DNA of 11,427 nt. Source: an uncultured Rhodoplanes sp. (GTDB lineage Bacteria > Pseudomonadota > Alphaproteobacteria > Rhizobiales > Xanthobacteraceae). The notes beneath the pieces are model-generated. The model was not told where the DNA came from. It saw nothing but the letters and a program-made list of their open reading frames with translations, and did not search any database. Shown here one piece after another: positions 6,715 to 11,427 of the stretch; position 1 is the first letter of the stretch, and each line of letters begins with the position of its first letter. The translations under genes were made by a program, and so were the position numbers. Location of the stretch: assembly GCA_936924235.1 (NCBI GenBank), contig CAKZHN010000117.1:1-11427 (forward strand). The letters run 5' to 3'.

Positions 6715-6771
6715 GCGATGACGGACGAAAGCGTGATCAGAGTCGTGTTCAAAGTAGAGAGTCGCTGAGCC

Positions 6772-8856
6772 ATGGAAGGCATTGGAGCAGACGCAGCCTT
6801 CATGGCCGCGGCGGCGGGCAAGGCGTTCTTCGCCCTGATCGAGCCGCATCGGCTGATGTTCCTGATGCTCGGCTGCGTGATGGGCCTGGTGCTCGGTATC
6901 GTTCCCGGCATCGGCGGGCTCGCCGGCACCGCGATGCTGTTGCCGTTCACCTTCGGCATGGACCCCTATTCGGCCTTCGCGCTGCTGCTCGGGCTCGGCG
7001 CCACAACGGCGACCGGCGATCCCATTCCCGCAATCCTGTTCGGCGTGCCCGGAGGTGCAGCCTCCGCGGCAACGGTGCTGGATGGATTCCCGATGGCGAA
7101 GAAGGGCGAAGCCGGCCGCGCGCTCTCCGCCGCTTACATGTCGTCGCTGATGGGCGGCGTTTTCGGCGCGATGCTGCTCGCGGTGTCGATCCCGATCCTG
7201 CGGCCCGTGATGCTCTATCTCGGATCGCCCGAGCTGCTCGCCTTCTCGGTGCTCGGCATATCCATGGTCGCGGTGCTGTCCGGCAGCGCGCCGCTGCGCG
7301 GCGCGGCCGCGGGCTGCCTTGGCGTGATGATTGCCATGATCGGCTCCGATCCGCAGACCGGCACGCTGCGCTGGACCTTCGACAGCCTCTATCTCTGGGA
7401 CGGCCTGCCGATCACGCCGGTGCTGCTTGGACTGTTTGCGCTGCCGGAGCTCTGTGACCTGCTGATCGCCCGCGTCGCCATCGCCCACGGCGTCGACAAC
7501 AAGGAGATCTACAAAGGCCAGTGGCAGGGCGTGAAGGACTGCTTCGAGAACTGGTGGCTGATCATGCGCTGCTCCTGGATCGGCGGCGGCATCGGCTCGA
7601 TCCCGGGCATCAGCGCCTCGGTGGTGGATTGGCTGGCCTACGGCCATGCGCTCAAGACCGAGAAAGGCGCGTCGCAGACCTTCGGCAAAGGCGACGTGCG
7701 CGGCGTCATCGCCTCGGAAAGCTCCAACAACGCCAAGGAAGGCGGCGCGCTGGTGCCGACGCTCGCGTTCGGCGTGCCCGGCAGCGCCACCATGGCGATC
7801 CTGCTCGGCGCCTTCCTCATTCACGGGCTCGTGCCGGGCCCGGACATGCTGCACAAGAACCTCGACATCACCTATGCGATGGTGTGGTCGGTGGCGCTCG
7901 CCAACATCCTCGGCGCCGGCGCCTGCTACGCCTTCAGCCCGCAATTCGCCAAGCTTGCGACGCTGCGCTACACGCTCATCCTCCCGGCGGTGCTGAGCGT
8001 CGTCTATATCGGCGCCTTCGAAGCCTCGCGCAGCTGGGGCGACCTGATCGCGCTCCTGGTGTTCGGTGTGTTCGGCTGGCTGATGAAGCAGTTCAAATGG
8101 CCGCGGCCGCCGCTGGTGCTGGGTCTCGTGCTCGGTGACTCGATCGAGCGCTACATGTTCATCTCGATCGAGCGCTACGGCTATTCGTGGCTGAGCCGCC
8201 CGGTCGTGGTGGTCCTGCTCGCGCTCGCGGTCATCGGCCTGGTGCGGCCGTTCCTCGCCGACGTGCGCCATCAGGGCGGTGTCGGCAAGATGCTGACGAG
8301 CTTCCAGGCGCCGGTGTTCAAGCCGAAGCAGCTGTTCACGGTGTTCTTCATCGCGCTGGTCGGCACGATGGTGATCGCGGCGCAGTCGTGGGCGTTCGCC
8401 GCCAAGCTCGTGCCGATGATCGTCGGCATCCTCGCGCTGATCGTTTCAGGCCTGAGCCTGTTCAACGAGATGTGCCGCAAACCTGCCGCCACCAGCGACG
8501 GCAGCTTGGCCGAACAGGCCCAGGCCGAGGTCGAGCAGAAGATCCATATGGATCTGGAGTCCGACACCGGCCATCTGCCGCTCCGCACCATCATCACGCG
8601 TTCGGCGCGGTTCTACGGCTATCTGCTCGGCTTCATGGCCTCGATGGCGGTGATCGGGCTCATCCCGACGGCCGCGATCTTCGTCGTGCTGTTCATGCGG
8701 CTGGAGGGCCCGGAGCGCTGGAAGCTCGTCATTCCATACGTGACGGTGCTGATCTTCGGAATCTGGCTCGCCTTCGACCAGTTCATGGCCTTGCCCTGGC
8801 CGCCCACCTTGCTTGGCTGGGCCTTCCCGTGGCTCAAGTTCATCCCGTCGGTATAA
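6772..8856 (+). CDS. Fused TctA-TctB tripartite tricarboxylate transporter permease
   Basis: This 694-residue inner-membrane protein is the permease of a TctABC-type carboxylate uptake system. Residues about 20-500 form TctA, with the paired motifs GIVPGIGG (42-49) and GSIPGISAS (275-283) and the conserved block ESSNNAKEGGALVPTLAFG (316-334) followed by VPGSAT (335-340). TctA alone is about 500 residues. The extra 190 residues hold four hydrophobic segments (about 520-538, 545-565, 614-642, 652-670), separated by a charged loop (570-612), as in the small subunit TctB. No frameshift or internal start signal is seen, so this is a real in-frame fusion. The ribosome-binding site before 6772 is weak. 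No separate tctB lies nearby. The partner is probably the binding protein at 5650-6714. Confidence 0.93.
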   Translation: MEGIGADAAFMAAAAGKAFFALIEPHRLMFLMLGCVMGLVLGIVPGIGGLAGTAMLLPFTFGMDPYSAFALLLGLGATTATGDPIPAILFGVPGGAASAATVLDGFPMAKKGEAGRALSAAYMSSLMGGVFGAMLLAVSIPILRPVMLYLGSPELLAFSVLGISMVAVLSGSAPLRGAAAGCLGVMIAMIGSDPQTGTLRWTFDSLYLWDGLPITPVLLGLFALPELCDLLIARVAIAHGVDNKEIYKGQWQGVKDCFENWWLIMRCSWIGGGIGSIPGISASVVDWLAYGHALKTEKGASQTFGKGDVRGVIASESSNNAKEGGALVPTLAFGVPGSATMAILLGAFLIHGLVPGPDMLHKNLDITYAMVWSVALANILGAGACYAFSPQFAKLATLRYTLILPAVLSVVYIGAFEASRSWGDLIALLVFGVFGWLMKQFKWPRPPLVLGLVLGDSIERYMFISIERYGYSWLSRPVVVVLLALAVIGLVRPFLADVRHQGGVGKMLTSFQAPVFKPKQLFTVFFIALVGTMVIAAQSWAFAAKLVPMIVGILALIVSGLSLFNEMCRKPAATSDGSLAEQAQAEVEQKIHMDLESDTGHLPLRTIITRSARFYGYLLGFMASMAVIGLIPTAAIFVVLFMRLEGPERWKLVIPYVTVLIFGIWLAFDQFMALPWPPTLLGWAFPWLKFIPSV

Positions 8857-8886
8857 GGATCAAGACCGGCTAAGGCCCTGAAATTT

Positions 8887-8910
8887 CGGTGGTGCGGAGG
8901 CGCAACACCG
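8887..8910 (+). terminator. Hairpin downstream of tctAB, probable terminator
   Basis: CGGTGGTGCG (8887-8896) pairs with CGCAACACCG (8901-8910) with one G-A mismatch around a GAGG loop, starting 30 nt after the permease stop. T-rich sequence begins about 10 nt later (8919-8928), not directly after the stem, so termination is plausible but not textbook. Confidence 0.45.
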
Positions 8911-9058
8911 GCTGAAAATCTTTGGTTTGCGGGGACAATTCGCTATTTGGGCCGCAAAATACCGTCACATGATTTCGCGGGCCGGTATCAAAGAAAAGTC
9001 GGGCCTGATATTTAACCTAGTCCGGCTGAAATAGCCGACCGAGCACCGAATGATGGGC

Positions 9059-9084
9059 CCCCGCCGCGGAGCGGGGTCGGGGAG
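9059..9084 (+). promoter_or_regulatory. 5' hairpin and ribosome-binding site of the L,D-transpeptidase gene
   Basis: CCCCGC (9059-9064) and GCGGGG (9071-9076) form a 6-bp GC stem around a CGCGGA loop, ending 3 nt before the GGGGAG ribosome-binding site (9079-9084). The ATG follows at 9091. The 8857-9090 spacer shows no convincing promoter; it does hold a loose ATACCG/CGGTAT repeat (8959-8964, 8983-8988). A role in translation control is possible but unproven. Confidence 0.4.
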
Positions 9085-9090
9085 AACTCC

Positions 9091-11022
9091 ATGAAACATG
9101 CGCGGTTTGATCACCTGCTGGCGGGTACGGCGCTGGCTGCCGCCCTGGCGCTGACGGCCTCCGGCGGGGCCCTGGCCCAATCGACCAAGGAGTTGGCCAA
9201 GACCCAGACCGCTGCGGCACCCGCCCCGGCCGCCTCCGATGCGACGCCCTCCAAGGACACCAACGCCAAGGCCGCGGCCGCCAACACCGAGCCGTTCGGG
9301 CCGGTGACCGGCCCGTCCGCCGCCAAGACCGCCGCGGCCGACAGCGCCATCGCAGACAAAATCAAAGAGCAGATCGCCTCCGGCAAGTTCGACCGCTTCT
9401 TCGGCGGCAAGAAGGAGCGCACCCCGGTCGAGGCGTTCTACGCGAGCCGCGACTTCGCCCCGCTCTGGATCGCCGACGGCGCGATGAGCGACCGCGCCAA
9501 GATGGCTGCGGCGTATCTGGCGGGCGTCGAGGCCGACGGCCTCGATCCGGCCGACTATCCGCTGCCGCAGATCAAGGCCGGTTCCGATCCGGATGCGCTC
9601 GCCGAAGCCGAGATGCGCTTCACCGACGCGGTGCTGACCTACGCGCGTCACGCCCAGGCCGGCCGGGTGCACTACACCCGCATCTCGGCCGACATCGTCT
9701 ATGACCTCGTGAAACCCGAGCCGGCCGACGTGCTGGCCAAACTCGCCAAGGCCTCCGACGTGGCCGAGGCGCTCGACAGCTACAACCCGCCGCAGCCGCA
9801 ATACAAGGCGCTGAAGGCCAAGCTCGCCGAGGCGCGCAAGGGCTCCGACGTCGAGAAGCCGATGATCCCGTCCGGTCCGGTGCTGAAGTACGGCAAGGAC
9901 AAGAAGGGCAAGGAAGAGCTGATGGCCGACCCGCGCGTGCCCGCGCTGCGCGCGCGCTTCGGCATGACGGCCGCCGACGGCGACACCAACTACGACAAGG
10001 AGCTGTCCGGCACGATCGCCAAGTTCCAGAAGGAGCGGGGCCTGTCGCCGACCGGCCAGCTCACGCAGGCGACCGTCGACGCGCTCAACGGGCCGAAGCG
10101 TGAGAAGACCGTCGACATCATCGTTGCCAACATGGAGCGCTGGCGCTGGATCCCGCGCGACCTCGGCAAGACCTACGTGATGGTCAACCTGCCGGACTAC
10201 ACGCTGCGCGTCATGAACGACGGCCAGCAGGTCTGGAAGACCAAGATCGTGATCGGCAAGCCGAACCTGCCGTCGCCGCTGCTGTCGGCCGAGATGAAGT
10301 ACATCACGGTCAATCCGACCTGGAACGTGCCGCCGTCGATCATCCAGAACGAGTACCTGCCGGCGCTGCAGCAGGACCCGCAGGCGATGGAGCGCATTGG
10401 CCTCAAGGTCGAGCAGAATCCGGACGGCACCGTGCGCATCTACCAGCCGCCGGGCGACCGTAACGCGCTCGGCCGCATCCGCTTCAACTTCCCGAACAAG
10501 TTCCTGGTCTACCAGCACGACACGCCGGACAAGAACCTGTTCGCCCATGAGAAGCGCGCCTACAGCCACGGCTGCATGCGGGTCGAGAACCCGCTGAAGT
10601 ACGGCGAGGTGCTGCTGTCGCTGGTGCTGCCGAACGAGCACTACACCGCGGACCGGCTGCAGAAGATGTTCGGCGGCTCGGAGATCAACATCCAGTTCCC
10701 GCACTACCTGCCGGTGCACCTCACCTACCAGACGGCCTTCGTCGACGACGAGGGCAAGCTGCAGGTCCGCGACGACGTCTATGGCCGCGATCAGAAGCTG
10801 CTCTCGATCCTCAAGGGCTCCGAGCGCAAGGTGGCCGATATCGCCATCAACGCTCCGATGAGATCGAGCTCGGCGCCGGTCAAGATGCCGCCCGGCACCT
10901 TCGGCAGCGGCGGCGGCCTGTTCGGCGGCGGCCCGTCGTTCTTCGACCGGCTGTTCGGTGCGGTCGAGCCATCGCCGAGGCCGAAGGCGCGGAGCAACAA
11001 CGACCGCCGCGCGCAGCGGTAA
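9091..11022 (+). CDS. Secreted L,D-transpeptidase, YcbB/LdtD-type (YkuD domain)
   Basis: This 643-residue protein cross-links peptidoglycan (3-3 links) or attaches proteins to it in the periplasm. Residues 1-29 are a Sec signal peptide ending in GGALA. An Ala/Thr/Pro/Lys-rich linker follows to about 85. The scaffold domain covers about 105-240 (TPVEAFYASRDFAPLWI), a PG_binding_1-like segment about 295-334 (FQKERGLSPTGQLT), and the YkuD catalytic domain about 360-520. The signature YSHGCMRV gives His493 and catalytic Cys495, both intact. The C-terminus has a Gly/Phe-rich stretch (GSGGGLFGGG) and a basic tail, unlike the compact end of E. coli YcbB. The ATG has a good GGGGAG site. The gene stands alone, with its own terminator, and looks like a housekeeping gene. 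Confidence 0.95.
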   Translation: MKHARFDHLLAGTALAAALALTASGGALAQSTKELAKTQTAAAPAPAASDATPSKDTNAKAAAANTEPFGPVTGPSAAKTAAADSAIADKIKEQIASGKFDRFFGGKKERTPVEAFYASRDFAPLWIADGAMSDRAKMAAAYLAGVEADGLDPADYPLPQIKAGSDPDALAEAEMRFTDAVLTYARHAQAGRVHYTRISADIVYDLVKPEPADVLAKLAKASDVAEALDSYNPPQPQYKALKAKLAEARKGSDVEKPMIPSGPVLKYGKDKKGKEELMADPRVPALRARFGMTAADGDTNYDKELSGTIAKFQKERGLSPTGQLTQATVDALNGPKREKTVDIIVANMERWRWIPRDLGKTYVMVNLPDYTLRVMNDGQQVWKTKIVIGKPNLPSPLLSAEMKYITVNPTWNVPPSIIQNEYLPALQQDPQAMERIGLKVEQNPDGTVRIYQPPGDRNALGRIRFNFPNKFLVYQHDTPDKNLFAHEKRAYSHGCMRVENPLKYGEVLLSLVLPNEHYTADRLQKMFGGSEINIQFPHYLPVHLTYQTAFVDDEGKLQVRDDVYGRDQKLLSILKGSERKVADIAINAPMRSSSAPVKMPPGTFGSGGGLFGGGPSFFDRLFGAVEPSPRPKARSNNDRRAQR

Positions 11023-11046
11023 GCTTGGCATCATCGAAACGATTCG

Positions 11047-11081
11047 ATCGGCCGCAGCCCGCGCTGCGGCCGATTTGTTTT
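11047..11081 (+). terminator. Rho-independent terminator of the L,D-transpeptidase gene
   Basis: ATCGGCCGCAG (11047-11057) and CTGCGGCCGAT (11064-11074) form a perfect 11-bp GC-rich stem around a CCCGCG loop, followed by TTTGTTTT. It begins 25 nt after the stop codon and is the clearest terminator in the window. Confidence 0.9.
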
Positions 11082-11094
11082 GGGAGTAGTGCCA

Positions 11095-11239
11095 CACGTG
11101 TCCCGGGCGCAGCGCAGCACGAAGTGGTGCGCTGCAGACCCGGGACCCCGGTTGCTTCTTTGCTGAGAACAACCGGGGTCCCGGATCAGCGGTGCACCGT
11201 TCCGCTTCGCTCCACGCTGCACCGCGTCCGGGACACGTG
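11095..11239. repeat. Large palindromic intergenic repeat with nested hairpins
   Basis: The outer arms CACGTGTCCCGG (11095-11106) and its exact complement (11228-11239) enclose a central perfect 15-bp stem (11140-11154 with 11170-11184). Between them lie GC-rich segments with partial pairing (GCGCAGCGCAGC, GGTGCACCG). The block resembles, from memory, a dispersed mosaic repeat frequent between genes of Bradyrhizobium-like genomes. It fills most of the 301-bp gap between the L,D-transpeptidase gene and the partial gene at the right end; 11240-11308 shows nothing else recognisable. Confidence 0.8.
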
Positions 11240-11323
11240 GGGAGAGATCTGTGGCCGACGCTGTCAAACTGCCCTATAGGCCAAGGGTAGACCAAGCGCC
11301 GGAACGCGAAGGGGGCAAGCTTC

Positions 11324-11387
11324 ATGGAAATCGATCTGCCGGAGGTGGTGGCCGAGGTGACGGCCGCGTTCAACCGCTACGAAAAGG
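11324..11387 (+). CDS. Partial gene start, AtzH/HpxZ-like (DUF3225, NTF2-like)
   Basis: An ATG at 11324 with a strong AAGGGGG ribosome-binding site (11309-11315, 8 nt spacing) opens a frame reading MEIDLPEVVAEVTAAFNRYE. This closely resembles the N-terminus, as I recall it, of HpxZ/AtzH-like NTF2-fold proteins encoded with amidases of oxalurate or ureide catabolism. Only about 21 codons are genuine. The frame stays open to the end at 11427, but from about 11388 it is sequencing adapter, so residues after about Lys21 (ending RLNSSHL) are artefactual. The family call rests on a short stretch and is tentative; that a gene starts here is likely. Confidence 0.6.
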
Positions 11388-11427
11388 AGATCGGAAAGAG
11401 CACACGTCTGAACTCCAGTCACTTAGG
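11388..11427 (+). other. Illumina TruSeq adapter with partial index (artefact)
   Basis: The last 40 bases match the TruSeq indexed adapter: AGATCGGAA, one extra A at 11397, then GAGCACACGTCTGAACTCC (11398-11416), AGTCAC and TTAGG. TTAGG equals the first five bases of TruSeq LT index 3 (TTAGGC). This is library DNA and not part of the genome. The exact junction could shift by one or two bases, because the genomic sequence before it (AAGG) is short and ambiguous. Confidence 0.95.

Noticed and set aside
5515..8271. 918-residue open frame on the minus strand
   Set aside because: It lies wholly antisense to the tctC-like and tctAB genes. Its translation is rich in Arg, His, Ala and Gln with no domain, which is typical of antisense frames in GC-rich DNA.
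8965..11373. 802-residue open frame on the minus strand
   Set aside because: It is antisense to the L,D-transpeptidase gene, has low-complexity Arg/Val/Leu/Gly composition, and runs through the terminator and the intergenic repeat.
1..11427. CRISPR array, tRNA, rRNA, transposase, phage or toxin-antitoxin genes
   Set aside because: No direct-repeat array, conserved RNA gene or matching protein motif was found by reading both strands. The repeats present are inverted and intergenic.

Overview
The window reads as one short draft contig of a GC-rich alphaproteobacterium. The best guess is a Bradyrhizobium- or Rhodopseudomonas-like member of the Hyphomicrobiales. This rests on strong third-position G/C bias, several periplasmic TctC (Bug)-type binding proteins, and intergenic palindromes of the kind common in Bradyrhizobium-type genomes. 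Its left end lies in a palindromic repeat. Its right end runs into an Illumina TruSeq adapter (about 11388-11427), so both ends look like assembly breaks and not natural boundaries.

Layout. Positions 1-138 hold a long imperfect palindrome. 166-1029 (-) is a carboxylesterase-type alpha/beta-hydrolase. Divergent from it, 1150-1971 (+) is a second alpha/beta-hydrolase whose nucleophile serine is replaced by glycine. It is tightly coupled to 1983-3167 (+), a luciferase-like flavin-dependent monooxygenase. 3385-3582 (+) is a 65-residue helical protein of unknown function. 3582-3680 holds two back-to-back hairpin repeats between convergent genes. On the minus strand, a Nu-class-like glutathione S-transferase (4684-5382) is followed 5 nt later by a TctC-type solute-binding protein (3680-4678). 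Divergent from these, 5650-6714 (+) is a second, longer TctC-like protein, followed by 6772-8856 (+), a TctA permease fused to a TctB-like small subunit. 9091-11022 (+) is a secreted YcbB-type L,D-transpeptidase with a strong intrinsic terminator. Beyond it lie a large palindromic repeat and the first 21 codons of a gene resembling hpxZ/atzH.

How the parts may work together. The centre looks like accessory catabolic and uptake DNA: two tripartite tricarboxylate transporter (TTT) binding proteins and one fused TTT permease for an unidentified organic acid, a flavin monooxygenase with a partner hydrolase, an esterase and a GST. No regulator is present, so the substrate cannot be deduced. The L,D-transpeptidase is a cell-wall gene and probably unrelated. 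I found no defence system, CRISPR array, transposase, tRNA or rRNA. The points most worth following are the serine-less hydrolase next to the monooxygenase, the TctA-TctB fusion with two flanking binding proteins, and the sequencing adapter at the right end.
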